DNA of 64,000 bases from the NCBI RefSeq assembly GCF_963931595.1, contig NZ_OZ007030.1, positions 1,914,481 to 1,978,480 of the forward strand, read 5' to 3'. This document shows, in pieces, positions 1-11,370 of the stretch (position 1 is the first letter of the stretch; every line of letters starts with the position of its first letter). The DNA comes from an uncultured Subdoligranulum sp. (GTDB lineage Bacteria > Bacillota > Clostridia > Oscillospirales > Ruminococcaceae). The notes below the pieces were generated by a model. The model did not search any database. It was not told the origin of the DNA and worked only from the letters and a program-made list of their open reading frames with translations. The translations under genes and the position numbers were made by a program.

Positions 1-93
1 GGGCATATCGGGCACCACCTGGCGGACGGGCCGCTGCACGCAGCCGCAGAGCAGTACCAGGGCCAGCAGCAGGACCGCAAGGCGTTTTTTCAT
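1..93 (-). CDS. Lipoprotein, N-terminal part (runs off window)
   Basis: Only the first 31 codons are in the window. The start ATG at 93-91 sits after AAGGAATGCCT. The translation opens with Lys-Lys-Arg, a run of Leu/Ala/Val, and the lipobox L-L-C-G-C, so the product should be lipidated at the second Cys and held on the outer face of the membrane. It follows clpE by 16 bases and probably shares its transcript. Nothing after the lipobox allows a function to be named. Confidence 0.7.
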   Translation of the reverse strand, partial: MKKRLAVLLLALVLLCGCVQRPVRQVVPDMP

Positions 94-109
94 AGGCATT
101 CCTTGTTGT

Positions 110-2413
<2,304 letters not shown>

Positions 2414-2441
2414 ATATGGTTCACCTCTCTATAAGAAAAAG

Positions 2442-2503
2442 CATTCGCTTGTAAATTCCGATGGTTCTATTATCGGGCGAACCTTCGGTTTTTGCAAGCG
2501 ATG
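2442..2503 (-). promoter_or_regulatory. clpE promoter inside a flanking dyad
   Basis: Reading on the minus strand, -35 TTGCAA (2492-2497) and -10 GATAAT (2469-2474) are 17 bases apart. An imperfect inverted repeat flanks the promoter: CATCGCTTGCAAA at 2491-2503 and TTTACAAGCGAATG at 2442-2455. One arm covers the -35 box and the other lies just past the start point. The placement suggests a repressor site, but it matches neither the CtsR nor the CIRCE consensus. Confidence 0.6.
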
Positions 2504-2529
2504 ACTGGGAATGTTTAGAATTTTTTCAT

Positions 2530-3189
2530 TTAATAATGGGTCAGGAACGGATTGAATGCTCCGAAAATGCTGTATCCCACGCTCTGGTTCAGAATATGCA
2601 GCGTGAGGAATTCCAGTGACCCGGCGGTGACGCTGGCCACAAACCACAGCAGCAGTGCCAGCAGCCAGCAGTCCAGCGCGCCGGTGAAAAGCCCCAGCAC
2701 CAGGCCCAGGGCCCGGTTGACGCCGCCCACCAGCGGCACACCGTTGATGCCGCGGAAGATACTCACCAGCAGCCGGAAAATCAGCCGCACAACGAAGCAG
2801 ACCGCCACAAAGAGCAGCACCTGCACAAAGGGCAGCAGGATGGGTTCCAGCGCCGTGGTGATCTGGTCGGGCAGCAGGTCCCCCGCCCCCTGGAGCATCT
2901 GGACCAGCGTGCTGCGCACGGTCTCGGGCAGGAAGTCCAGCCCCTGCACGGCAGTGGCCAGGTCGCCCCCCGACTGGGCTACGGCGGATTCCACCTTCTC
3001 GGTGACCGAACCGCTGAGGAACTGGTCATAGATGGGACCCGCCAGCATGCGGCTGGCCCAGACGGCCACGCCCACGCCCACCACCGCGCCGATCAGCTCG
3101 GTGAGGCCGGCCAGAAAGCCCTTGCGCCAGCTGGCCACCGCCGCAAACGCAAAGACAACCAAAAACAACAGATCGTAAATCCAAGACAT
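2530..3189 (-). CDS. CvpA-family membrane protein
   Basis: 219 residues from MSWIYDLLFL. The frame stays open further upstream, but that part has no hydrophobic character and overlaps the preceding gene. Four hydrophobic segments (about 2-20, 25-45, 100-130 and 155-185) with Gly-rich turns match the CvpA (colicin V production protein) family. In Firmicutes these are integral membrane proteins of unclear role, often next to housekeeping genes. It starts 25 bases after the stop of the beta-propeller protein gene, so the two are likely cotranscribed. Confidence 0.75.
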   Translation of the reverse strand: MSWIYDLLFLVVFAFAAVASWRKGFLAGLTELIGAVVGVGVAVWASRMLAGPIYDQFLSGSVTEKVESAVAQSGGDLATAVQGLDFLPETVRSTLVQMLQGAGDLLPDQITTALEPILLPFVQVLLFVAVCFVVRLIFRLLVSIFRGINGVPLVGGVNRALGLVLGLFTGALDCWLLALLLWFVASVTAGSLEFLTLHILNQSVGYSIFGAFNPFLTHY

Positions 3190-3214
3190 AATGCAGTACA
3201 GAGTCCTTTCGCAA

Positions 3215-4561
3215 TCATTCATCGGGGGCGGCCAGCAGGTCCACCTGGCTGCCGGAGAAGACAAGCAGTTTGTCCGCGTCCAGCACCGCGATGGGGTGGG
3301 CCGCCAGGTCGTCCTGCAGCCAGTTCTGCACACCGTCGTAGCTGTAGCACTCCACGGCGTTGGGGCAGAGCAGGTAAACATCAGTGTCGGTAGCCGTCAC
3401 GCCGTAGGCCTGCCGGGCCGGAATCTCGGCCAGCACCGTCAGGTCCTCGTCAAAGGTCACCAGGCTGTTGCCGCCCCGGATGTTCAAAAGCAGCGCCGTC
3501 TGGCGGGCGCCGGGGGCCGCGCTCTGCAGGGTGGCGCCGCCGAAATCATAGCGGGCCGTCTCGGTGGCCGTGCGCGGGTCCAGCACCGCAATATAGGTGT
3601 CGAACACCGCCACCACCCGGTTGTCGCTCTGCCAGTCCAGCTGCAGCAGCATGCTGCCCTGGGTGGCCTGGTAAACCGGGCCCTCCTCGGTATCCGCCGT
3701 GTCCATGAAGTAGACGCTGCAGCTCAGCTGCCCGTCCCGGGCCGCCAGCGTGCCCGCCGCAAACCGGCGGTTGTCCGGCGCGAAATCCAGCGCCATGGGC
3801 GTGCCCTCGTTGCGGGTCAGCTCCCAGCTGTAGTTGAGGCGGAAGGAAGGGTCAAAAATTTGCAGCTGGGCGGTGTACCGCCCCGACTCGGTGACCACGG
3901 CCAGCGTATTGTTGTTGGACATGGCACAAAGAAGAATGCCCTCGTCGAAGGTGCGGGTGAAGAGGCTGCGGGTCCGGCTGGACACCTGCAGCTCGTTGCC
4001 GGCCCGGTTGTACACCACAAACCGGGTGCCGCCCACCGCCAGCACCGGCCGGGCGTAGGAAGGCTGGAATTCATAGACCTGGTTGCCGTAGGCGGAATAG
4101 ACCACCACGTCCTCGCTGCCCAGCTCCACAAAACCGCCGGCCAGCTCCTCGATCTGCAGCGGTTCGGTGATGCCGGTGTTCACCGGCCAGCTGCCGCTGC
4201 CCCGGTTGAGGTAGAGGGTCAGGCTGTCCACCCCGTCAGCCAGCAGCGCGATGGAGGCCGACATGGCCCCCGTAAAGATGGCAATGACCAGCGCTATGAC
4301 CAGCACGATCACCCCCAGGGCGATGGTGCGCCGCCGCTGCCGCTGTTTGAAGAGGGGCGTCAGGGATTTGAGGTTGGTGGTGCGGGTCTTTTCGGGTTCG
4401 GGGGCCGGTGCCGCGGCCGGTTCACTGCGGTGTACCGGCTGGGGGGTGCGCAGGCCGATGTCCCCGCTGGTGCCGGGGATAGCCCCCGTGGAGGTATGCC
4501 CCTGTTCCCGGGCCAGCATCCGCCGGCGGCGTTCCTGGCGTTCCTTTTCGGCTTTGTTCAC
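3215..4561 (-). CDS. Membrane-anchored beta-propeller-like protein (DUF5711-like)
   Basis: 448 residues. A basic, Pro/Ala-rich cytoplasmic N-terminus (1-82) is followed by one strong transmembrane segment (about 85-107) and a large outside domain. The outside domain has short repeated strands ending in motifs such as VVYSAYG, LQIFDP and VAVFDT, spaced as in WD40/PQQ propellers. It resembles the uncharacterised DUF5711 family from memory, but I cannot confirm the family. No catalytic motif is visible. It lies between truA and the CvpA-like gene in the same minus-strand run. Possible roles are envelope sensing or scaffolding, both inferred. Confidence 0.6.
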   Translation of the reverse strand: MNKAEKERQERRRRMLAREQGHTSTGAIPGTSGDIGLRTPQPVHRSEPAAAPAPEPEKTRTTNLKSLTPLFKQRQRRRTIALGVIVLVIALVIAIFTGAMSASIALLADGVDSLTLYLNRGSGSWPVNTGITEPLQIEELAGGFVELGSEDVVVYSAYGNQVYEFQPSYARPVLAVGGTRFVVYNRAGNELQVSSRTRSLFTRTFDEGILLCAMSNNNTLAVVTESGRYTAQLQIFDPSFRLNYSWELTRNEGTPMALDFAPDNRRFAAGTLAARDGQLSCSVYFMDTADTEEGPVYQATQGSMLLQLDWQSDNRVVAVFDTYIAVLDPRTATETARYDFGGATLQSAAPGARQTALLLNIRGGNSLVTFDEDLTVLAEIPARQAYGVTATDTDVYLLCPNAVECYSYDGVQNWLQDDLAAHPIAVLDADKLLVFSGSQVDLLAAPDE

Positions 4562-4604
4562 GGGGGCTTCCCTCCTTTCGGCTTGCGGATATTTTCCCGG
4601 ACGG

Positions 4605-5354
4605 TCACAGGTCCGGGTAGCTCACATCCTCAAGAAACAGTCCCCTGGCGGGCAGCGTGGGGCCCGCCCGGCGGCGGTCCCGGCTCTGCAGCAGCGCGGG
4701 GATGGAATCCGGCGTGCGCTTGTGCAGCCCCACCTCCACCAGCGTGCCCGCCAGGATGCGGACCATGTTGTAGAGGTAACCGTCCGCTGTGACGGTAATG
4801 ACAAAACGGTCACCGCAGCGGGACACCGTACACCGGGAGATGGTGCGCACGGTATCGCCGTGGGCAGCGACCGAGGAGCCCGACGCACACAGCGCCAGGA
4901 AGTCATGGGTGCCGACAAACCGGGCAGCGGCCGCCTGCATGGCGTCCAGGTCCAGCGGCCGGGCCACCCGATGGCAGGTGTCCAGCGTGAAGGGGTCGTC
5001 GATGCGGGCGTTGAGGATGTGGTAACAGTAGGTTTTTTCGTGGGCGGCGTACCGGGCATGGAAGCCCTCCGGCACCGCCTGCACCTCCAGCGCCCGGATG
5101 TCCAGGGGCAGGTGTGCGTTGAGGGCCGGCACCAGCTTGTCCGCCGGCACACGGCCAGTATAACAGAAACTGAGCGCGAAACGCCGCGCATGAACGCCGG
5201 CGTCGGTGCGGGAACAGCCCTTCACGTCAGGCCGGCAGCCCCAGGCGGCCTGCATGGCGTCCTGGAGCACGGCGCAGACGGTGGGCGCGTTGGGCTGCAC
5301 CTGAAAGCCCGCGTAGTTCGTGCCTTTGTAGGCGATCCACAAAAGACAGGTCAT
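4605..5354 (-). CDS. truA: tRNA pseudouridine(38-40) synthase TruA
   Basis: Converts U38, U39 and U40 of the tRNA anticodon arm to pseudouridine. The 249 residues are normal for TruA. The catalytic Asp is in CSRTDAGVHA (about 47-56), the N-terminal strand reads YKGTNYAGFQ, and the C-terminal YNMVRILAGTLVEVG block is typical. Its ATG overlaps the stop of ecfT by four bases (5351-5354). This ecfT-truA coupling is a common Firmicutes arrangement. Confidence 0.95.
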   Translation of the reverse strand: MTCLLWIAYKGTNYAGFQVQPNAPTVCAVLQDAMQAAWGCRPDVKGCSRTDAGVHARRFALSFCYTGRVPADKLVPALNAHLPLDIRALEVQAVPEGFHARYAAHEKTYCYHILNARIDDPFTLDTCHRVARPLDLDAMQAAAARFVGTHDFLALCASGSSVAAHGDTVRTISRCTVSRCGDRFVITVTADGYLYNMVRILAGTLVEVGLHKRTPDSIPALLQSRDRRRAGPTLPARGLFLEDVSYPDL

Positions 5355-6172
5355 GACACCAGCCCCGGCACGAAGAAGTGGGTGGAGACGATGACCGCCA
5401 GCGCCACCGCCAGCACCACGGCGCAGCGGGCGTCGGTGGCGGTGAACCGCAGCTGCTTGAGGCGGGTGCGGCCCTCACCGCCGTGGTAGCAGCGGCATTC
5501 CATGGCCATGGCCAGCTCGTCGGCCCGGCGGAATGCCGAGATGAACAGCGGAATGAGGATGGGCACCAGCGCCTTGATGCGCTGGGTGAATTTGCCGGTG
5601 TCCAGCATGGCGCCCCGGGCTTTCTGGGCGTTCATGATCTTCTCGGTTTCCTCAATCAGAGTGGGGATGAACCGCAGGGCGATGGTCATCATCATGGCCA
5701 GCTCATGCACCGGAAAGTGCACCCGGTTCAGCGGCCGGAGCAGATTCTCGATGGCATCGGTGAGCACGATGGGGCTGGTGGTGTAGGTCAGCAGGCTGGT
5801 GCCCGCGATGAGGGCGCACACCCGTACCGCCAGCAGGATGGCGTAGCGCACACCCTCGGCATAGATGCTGAACACCCAGAAATGCACCAGCGGCTCCCCC
5901 TTGCCCGTGACAAAGAAGAGGTTGAGCAGCGCCGTGAAGATGACGATGGGCACGATGGGTTTGAGGCTGCGCAGGATCATCTTGCCGGGAATGCGGGCCA
6001 CCCGGTAGAGCGCCGCCAGCAGCAGCAGGGACAGCGCAATGCCCAGGGGATTGGCTGCCACAAAAAGCACCACGATGTAGGCGATGGTGGCGATGAGTTT
6101 GAGCCGCGGATCGCAGCGGTGGATCACCGAGCGGCCGGGATAATATTGCCCGATGGTAATGTCCTTGAGCAT
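5351..6172 (-). CDS. ecfT: ECF transporter transmembrane protein EcfT
   Basis: Membrane scaffold of the energy-coupling factor module that powers uptake of vitamins through separate S-components. 273 residues with five to six hydrophobic segments. The two coupling helices that dock on the ATPases carry the Ala-Arg-Gly type motifs AQKARGAML (about 178-186) and AMECRCYHGG (about 225-234). The ATG follows the TGA of ecfA2 with no gap. The stop overlaps truA. No S-component gene is present in the window, as expected for a shared (group II) module. Confidence 0.92.
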   Translation of the reverse strand: MLKDITIGQYYPGRSVIHRCDPRLKLIATIAYIVVLFVAANPLGIALSLLLLAALYRVARIPGKMILRSLKPIVPIVIFTALLNLFFVTGKGEPLVHFWVFSIYAEGVRYAILLAVRVCALIAGTSLLTYTTSPIVLTDAIENLLRPLNRVHFPVHELAMMMTIALRFIPTLIEETEKIMNAQKARGAMLDTGKFTQRIKALVPILIPLFISAFRRADELAMAMECRCYHGGEGRTRLKQLRFTATDARCAVVLAVALAVIVSTHFFVPGLVS

Positions 6173-7048
6173 TCAGTCCACCCCCTTGTTCTGTCTGGCG
6201 GCCAGCGCCTTGCGGATGGTCTTGACCGCATAGGGAATGGTGTAGACATCGGTGGGGATATCCAGGCCCATCTTGCGCAGTTTCAGGAAGATCTGGGTCA
6301 CCTGGGGCACCGACAGGCCCAGGTCCAGCAGTTCCTGTGCCCGGGCAAAGACGTTCTCCACCGTATCGTACATGGCGATGCCCGCCTTGTGCAGCACCAG
6401 CACCCGGTTGGCGTACTTGGCGATGTCCTCCATGGAGTGGCTCACCAGCAGCACCGTGATGCCGGTTTTTTCGTGGTAGGCCTTGATCTGGCCCAGGATG
6501 GTGTCCCGGCCCTCGGGGTCCAGGCCCGCGGCGGGCTCGTCCAGCACCAGCACCCGGGGCTGCATGGCCATGACGCCGGCAATGGCCACCCGGCGCTTCT
6601 GGCCGCCCGACAGCTCGAAGGGGCTCTTTTCCAGCAGTTCGTCGGTGAGGCCCACAAAGGCCGCCGCCTGTTTGACCCGGCGCTGGATCTCGTCCTCGTC
6701 CAGCCCCATGTTGCGGGGGCCGTAGGCGATATCCTTGGCGCATGTCTCCTCAAACAGCTGGTATTCGGGGTACTGCATGACCAGTCCCACCAGGAAGCGG
6801 AAGGAGCGCAGATCGGCGCCGGGCGCCCACAGGTCCTTGCCGTCCACCAGCACCCGGCCCGAGGTGGGACGGTTGATGCCGTTGAAATGGCTGATCAGGG
6901 TGGACTTGCCGCTGCCGGTGGAGCCGATGATGCCCACGAAGTCCCCCTCCTCCACCGAGAAGGACACATCGTCCAGGGCGGTGGTGGCGTCCGGCATGCC
7001 GGGGTTATAGACATACTTCAGATGTTCGACACGAATGATCTCTGACAC
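6173..7048 (-). CDS. ecfA2: ECF transporter ATPase EcfA2 (CbiO-type)
   Basis: Second ATPase of the ECF module, 291 residues. I chose a GTG start at 7048: GAAAGGAA lies just upstream and VSEIIRVEHL is the normal N-terminus. A longer frame would run into ecfA1. Walker A is GSTGSGKST, the signature is LSGGQKRR, and Walker B is VLVLDEPAAGLD. The Q-loop region reads VMQYPEYQLFEE, typical of EcfA2. It is followed without a gap by ecfT. Confidence 0.92.
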   Translation of the reverse strand: MSEIIRVEHLKYVYNPGMPDATTALDDVSFSVEEGDFVGIIGSTGSGKSTLISHFNGINRPTSGRVLVDGKDLWAPGADLRSFRFLVGLVMQYPEYQLFEETCAKDIAYGPRNMGLDEDEIQRRVKQAAAFVGLTDELLEKSPFELSGGQKRRVAIAGVMAMQPRVLVLDEPAAGLDPEGRDTILGQIKAYHEKTGITVLLVSHSMEDIAKYANRVLVLHKAGIAMYDTVENVFARAQELLDLGLSVPQVTQIFLKLRKMGLDIPTDVYTIPYAVKTIRKALAARQNKGVD

Positions 7049-7118
7049 AGTTTGATTCCTTTCCCGCGGAATACCGCCCGGTTCTGCGCCGGTGCCGTTT
7101 CCGCCTTGGCTGGGTTTG

Positions 7119-7964
7119 TCAATCCTTGAGCAGTTGGAACAGTTCCTCGGCACAGCGGTCGGGGGTGATGACGTTCTCCGGCATGGGGATGCCGGCCTTC
7201 ACCAGCTCATCCCGCAGCTCGGCGGCCTGGGGCACATCCAGATGGTAGCTGTGCAGCCGCTCGGTCTGGCTGAAGATCTCCTCGGGAGTGCCCTCCATGA
7301 CCACCCGGCCCCGGCTCATCACCAGCACCCGGTCGGCCTGGGCGGCCTCCTCCATATAGTGGGTGATGGAGACGATGGTGATGCCCGCCTCCCGCAGCTG
7401 GCGGATGGTGCGCATGACCTGGGCACGGCCGTGGGGGTCCAGCATGGCGGTGGCTTCGTCCAGCACCAGGCAGTCGGGGCGCATGGCAATGACACCCGCG
7501 ATGGCCACCCGCTGCTTCTGGCCGCCCGACAGCTTGTAGGGCGCGGCATCCCGCTTTTCGTAGATGCCCGCCAGCTTCATGGCCTCGTCGATGCGGGTGC
7601 GGATCTCCGCGGGCGGCACGCCCAGGTTCTCCGGCGCAAAGGCCACGTCCTCCTCCACGATCGTTGCCACGATCTGGTTGTCGGGGTTCTGGAACACCAT
7701 ACCCACCTTCTGGCGGATATCATAGAGGTGTTCCTCGTTGCAGGTGTCCATACCCTCCACCAGCACGGTGCCGGTCTCGGGCAGCAAAATGGCGTTCAGG
7801 TGCTTGGCCAGCGTGCTTTTGCCGCAGCCGTTGGCTCCCAGCACCGCCACAAATTCGCCCCGGTGCAGATCCATACTCACCCCGTCCACCGCATAGCGCG
7901 GCTGGTCGGGGTCGTAGCGGAATTTTACCTCCTGCACCTGGAGCATCGGCGTTTCGCTCGGCAT
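7119..7964 (-). CDS. ecfA1: ECF transporter ATPase EcfA1 (CbiO-type)
   Basis: First ATPase of the ECF module. Walker A is GANGCGKST, the Q-loop is MVFQNPDNQI, the signature is LSGGQKQRV and Walker B is CLVLDEATAMLD. Three ATGs are possible. The one at 7964 has GGGAG eight bases upstream. The one at 7970 forms a 4-base overlap with the methyltransferase stop. The one at 7979 is furthest out. Spacing favours 7964 (281 residues), and the others add two or five residues. A 70-base gap separates it from ecfA2. Confidence 0.9.
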   Translation of the reverse strand: MPSETPMLQVQEVKFRYDPDQPRYAVDGVSMDLHRGEFVAVLGANGCGKSTLAKHLNAILLPETGTVLVEGMDTCNEEHLYDIRQKVGMVFQNPDNQIVATIVEEDVAFAPENLGVPPAEIRTRIDEAMKLAGIYEKRDAAPYKLSGGQKQRVAIAGVIAMRPDCLVLDEATAMLDPHGRAQVMRTIRQLREAGITIVSITHYMEEAAQADRVLVMSRGRVVMEGTPEEIFSQTERLHSYHLDVPQAAELRDELVKAGIPMPENVITPDRCAEELFQLLKD

Positions 7965-7966
7965 AC

Positions 7967-8830
7967 TCATTTCTCCCATATGGCGGTGGCGCCGCAGGGC
8001 ACCACACCGCCGGTGGCCGAGACCGGCAGCCCGATCTCGTCGCAGTGCGTCCGGCCCCCCTGCACGGGGCAGAGGGTCGTTTTGACGATGTATTCCATCA
8101 CCGCGGGGCTCAGACCCTCGGTGTAGGAGTTGATGGCAAAGAACAGCGGGTCGTCGCTGAGCACCTGCTCGGTGAGGGTGATCAGGTCGTAGACGTTGTC
8201 CTCCAGCTTCCAGATCTCCCCGCCGGGGCCCCGCCCGTAGCTGGGCGGGTCCATGATGATGCCGTCGTACCGGTTGCCGCGGCGGATCTCCCGCTGCACG
8301 AACTTGGTGCAGTCATCCACGATCCAGCGGCAGGGCCGGTCGGCCAGATGGCTGGCTGCGGCGTTCTCCCGCGCCCAGGCCACCATGCCCTTGCTGGCAT
8401 CCACATGGGTCACGCTGGCACCTGCCGCCAGGCAGGCCAGCGTGGCGCCGCCGGTGTACCCGAAGAGGTTGAGCACCTTGACGGGACGGCCTGCGCCCTT
8501 GATTTTCTCCTGATACCAGGCCCAGTTGACGGCCTGCTCCGGGAAGACGCCGGTGTGCTTGAAGCCGGTGGGGCTGACGATGAGCGTCAGGTCCTGCCAG
8601 TGGATCTGCCATTTCTGGGGCAGCTTCTTGTGGTAGTTCCACCGGCCGCCCCCCTTGGCGGAGCGGTAGTAGATGGCGTCGGCCTGGGCCCACAGCGGGC
8701 TGGCCTCGTCGTTTTTCCAGATGACCTGCGGGTCGGGGCGGATCAGCAGCGTGCTGCCCCAGCGCTCCAGCCGGTTGTGGTTGGTGGCATCCAGCAGTTC
8801 ATAATCCCGCCAGCTATCGGCAGGGCGCAT
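7967..8830 (-). CDS. Class I SAM-dependent methyltransferase, RlmI/PF10672-like
   Basis: 287 residues with a Rossmann SAM-binding motif I in LNLFGYTGGATL (about 125-136), an acidic motif II (THVDASKG) and a catalytic motif IV DPPSYGRG (about 195-202). The fold and motif order match methyltransferases related to RlmI/RlmK that modify 23S rRNA, but the usual N-terminal PUA domain is absent. The RNA target is inferred only. It lies between glmM and the ECF genes with gaps or overlaps under 20 bases. Confidence 0.8.
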   Translation of the reverse strand: MRPADSWRDYELLDATNHNRLERWGSTLLIRPDPQVIWKNDEASPLWAQADAIYYRSAKGGGRWNYHKKLPQKWQIHWQDLTLIVSPTGFKHTGVFPEQAVNWAWYQEKIKGAGRPVKVLNLFGYTGGATLACLAAGASVTHVDASKGMVAWARENAAASHLADRPCRWIVDDCTKFVQREIRRGNRYDGIIMDPPSYGRGPGGEIWKLEDNVYDLITLTEQVLSDDPLFFAINSYTEGLSPAVMEYIVKTTLCPVQGGRTHCDEIGLPVSATGGVVPCGATAIWEK

Positions 8831-8846
8831 AGGCGATTCTCCTTCC

Positions 8847-10217
8847 TTATTTGTCCAGGATGCGCTGACGGATCATATCCGCGATGCGGTCGGCGCTGGT
8901 CTGGATGGCGGCGCGGTCCTCGCCCTCCACCATGACGCGGATCTTCGGCTCGGTGCCGGAGACGCGCACCAGCACGCGGCCCATACCCATCAGGCTCTGC
9001 TGCTGGCTCTCGATGAAGCCGGCAATATACTCATCCTCTTTGTAGGCCTGTTTCTGTTCCTTGTTGGCACTCAGGTTGATGAGCACCTGGGGGAACTTGG
9101 TGTACACCGCGTTCAGGTCGCTCATCTTGGTGGCGGGGTTCTCCGCCTTCTTGCGGGCCAGCACCTTGAGCAGCTTGCCGGCAGTCAGCTCGCCGTCGCC
9201 GGTGGTGGAGTGGTGCAGGAAGATCACGTGGCCGCTCTGCTCGCCTCCGATGGCGTAGCCGCGGGCCCGCATCTCCTCCAGCACGTAACGGTCGCCCACC
9301 GCCGTGCGGGCGGTCTCGATGCCCAGGGATTCCATATGCTTCATGAAGCCCAGGTTGGACATGACGGTCACCACCACGGTGTTGCCGTCCAGGCGGCCGC
9401 GCTCCTTCATGTCGGCACCCACCAGGGCGATGATCTTGTCGCCGTCCATCTCGGCGCCGTTCTCGTCGCAGCCCAGGCAGCGGTCGGCGTCACCGTCAAA
9501 GGCAATGCCGCAGTCATAGCCGCCCTCCTTGACAGCCCCCTCCAGCGCCTCCAGATGGGTGGAGCCGCAGCCGTCGTTCACCGTGACGCCGTCCTGCAGC
9601 GTGCCCATGAAGCCGCACTCGCAGCCCAGGCGGGGGAACAGCTTCTGGGCCACCGCCGCCGAGGCACCGTTGGCGCAGTCAAACAGCACCTTCAGGCCGG
9701 TGAGGTCGGCGTCGATGTGCTCCTGCAGGAAATCCACATAATCGTCGATGCCGGTGCGGCACATGTGGATGCGGCCGATGTCGGCGCCCTCCGCCAGGCG
9801 GATGTCGGCGCAGTTGTTGAAGACATGGGCCTCGATCTGGTCCTCCACCTCATCGGGCAGCTTGTAGCCGTCCCCCTTGAAGATCTTGATGCCGTTGAAT
9901 TCCATGGGATTGTGGGAGGCCGAGATCATGATGCCGGCGTCGGCATGGTACTTGCGCACCAGGTAGGCCACGCCGGGAGTGGGGATCACACCCAGCAGGT
10001 CCACGTCGGCGCCCACGCTGCACAGGCCCGCCGCCAGGGTGGACTCCAGCATGTCGCCGGACACACGGGTATCCTTGCCGATGAGAATCTTGGGGCGGTG
10101 GCCGTCCAGGCTGGTCAGCACCGCCGCGGTGCCGCGGCCGATCTGCAGAGCCAGTTCACAGGTCAGGTCCTTGCCCGCCACGCCGCGGACACCGTCGGTT
10201 CCAAACAGTTTACCCAT
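8847..10217 (-). CDS. glmM: Phosphoglucosamine mutase GlmM
   Basis: Interconverts glucosamine-6-phosphate and glucosamine-1-phosphate for UDP-GlcNAc and so for peptidoglycan. 456 residues, with the conserved start KLFGTDGVRG. The phosphorylated serine lies in ISASHNPMEFNG (about 100-111), the metal loop is DGDADRCL (about 242-249), the sugar loop is GGEQSGH and the phosphate loop is RVSGTEPKIR near the C-terminus. ATG at 10217 follows GAAAGGAATTG. Confidence 0.96.
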   Translation of the reverse strand: MGKLFGTDGVRGVAGKDLTCELALQIGRGTAAVLTSLDGHRPKILIGKDTRVSGDMLESTLAAGLCSVGADVDLLGVIPTPGVAYLVRKYHADAGIMISASHNPMEFNGIKIFKGDGYKLPDEVEDQIEAHVFNNCADIRLAEGADIGRIHMCRTGIDDYVDFLQEHIDADLTGLKVLFDCANGASAAVAQKLFPRLGCECGFMGTLQDGVTVNDGCGSTHLEALEGAVKEGGYDCGIAFDGDADRCLGCDENGAEMDGDKIIALVGADMKERGRLDGNTVVVTVMSNLGFMKHMESLGIETARTAVGDRYVLEEMRARGYAIGGEQSGHVIFLHHSTTGDGELTAGKLLKVLARKKAENPATKMSDLNAVYTKFPQVLINLSANKEQKQAYKEDEYIAGFIESQQQSLMGMGRVLVRVSGTEPKIRVMVEGEDRAAIQTSADRIADMIRQRILDK

Positions 10218-10296
10218 ACTCGATCAATTCCTTTCAGTTGCAGTGTTTTTTCTATTCTATGCGTCCGGCCTGTCCGCCGGTGCGGTGATGACTTCC

Positions 10297-11352
10297 TCAG
10301 AACATGCTCTGCTGTCCGTCCTCTTCCCCGTCGAAGCGGCGGGGCACCGCCATGTGCAGATGCTCGTAGGCCAGCCGGGTCACGCAGCGGCCCCGGGGCG
10401 TGCGGGTGAGCATTCCCATCTGCATCAGATAGGGCTCACACAGGTCCTCCAGCGTGACGCTCTCCTCACCCAGGGCGGCAGCCAGCGTTTCCAGGCCCAC
10501 CGGCCCGCCGCCGTACATCTCGATGATGGCGCGCAGCAGACTGCGGTCCAGCTCGTCCAGGCCCATCTCGTCAATATCCATCCACTTGCGGGCCTCCACG
10601 GCGGTCTCCCCGTCGATGGTGCCGTCCCCCTGGACGGTGGCAAAGTCCCGCACCCGTTTGAGCAGCCGGTTGGCGATACGGGGCGTGCCCCGGCTGCAGC
10701 GGGCCAGTTCCAGAGCCCCTTCCTCGGTGATGGGAATGCCCAGGATGCCGGCGCTGCGGGTGATGATCCGGGCCAGCTCGTTGGGGCTGTAGGGTTCCAG
10801 CTTGAGCAGAATACCGAAGCGGTCCCGCAGCGGCCCGGTGAGCTGTCCGGCCCGGGTGGTGGCACCGATGAGGGTGAACCGGGGCAGGTTGATGCGGATG
10901 CTCTGGGCGCTGGGACCCTTGCCGATCATGATATCCAGGGCGTAATCCTCCAGCGCCGGGTAGAGCACCTCTTCCACCTGGCGGGAAAGGCGGTGGATCT
11001 CATCGATGAAGAGCACATCCCCCTCCTGCAGGTTGGTGAGCAGGGCAGCCAGGTCGCCGGGCTTCTCGATGGCCGGGCCCGAAGTGATGCGGATCTGCAC
11101 CCCCATCTCCTGGGCCACAATGCCCGCCAGCGTGGTTTTGCCCAGGCCCGGGGGGCCGTAGAGCAGAATATGGTCCATGGGCTCGCCCCGCTGCTGGGCC
11201 GCCCGCAGATAGACCCGCAGGTTGCCCTTGGCCTTCTCCTGGCCCACATAGTCGTCCAGGGTTTTGGGGCGAAGGCTGACTTCCTCGGCATCGGCGGGGA
11301 TGGCGTCGGGACTGACCAGCCGGCTGGGGTCCACGGTGTATTCCTGATTCAT
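10297..11352 (-). CDS. ruvB: Holliday junction DNA helicase RuvB
   Basis: AAA+ motor that drives branch migration of Holliday junctions with RuvA. 351 residues, with Walker [10 protein letters not shown] (about 65-73), Walker [10 protein letters not shown], sensor IGATTRAG, arginine finger region LRDRFG and a C-terminal winged helix (about 265-340). It lies 18 bases after ruvA. The TGA-side tail is slightly extended ([11 protein letters not shown]). Confidence 0.96.
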   Translation of the reverse strand: MNQEYTVDPSRLVSPDAIPADAEEVSLRPKTLDDYVGQEKAKGNLRVYLRAAQQRGEPMDHILLYGPPGLGKTTLAGIVAQEMGVQIRITSGPAIEKPGDLAALLTNLQEGDVLFIDEIHRLSRQVEEVLYPALEDYALDIMIGKGPSAQSIRINLPRFTLIGATTRAGQLTGPLRDRFGILLKLEPYSPNELARIITRSAGILGIPITEEGALELARCSRGTPRIANRLLKRVRDFATVQGDGTIDGETAVEARKWMDIDEMGLDELDRSLLRAIIEMYGGGPVGLETLAAALGEESVTLEDLCEPYLMQMGMLTRTPRGRCVTRLAYEHLHMAVPRRFDGEEDGQQSMF

Positions 11353-11370
11353 TGCGGTCTGTCCCCTCCT

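Noticed and set aside
7119..8830. A riboswitch before the ECF genes
   Set aside because: Genes are packed with overlaps or gaps of at most 70 bases, leaving no room for a cobalamin, folate or similar aptamer.
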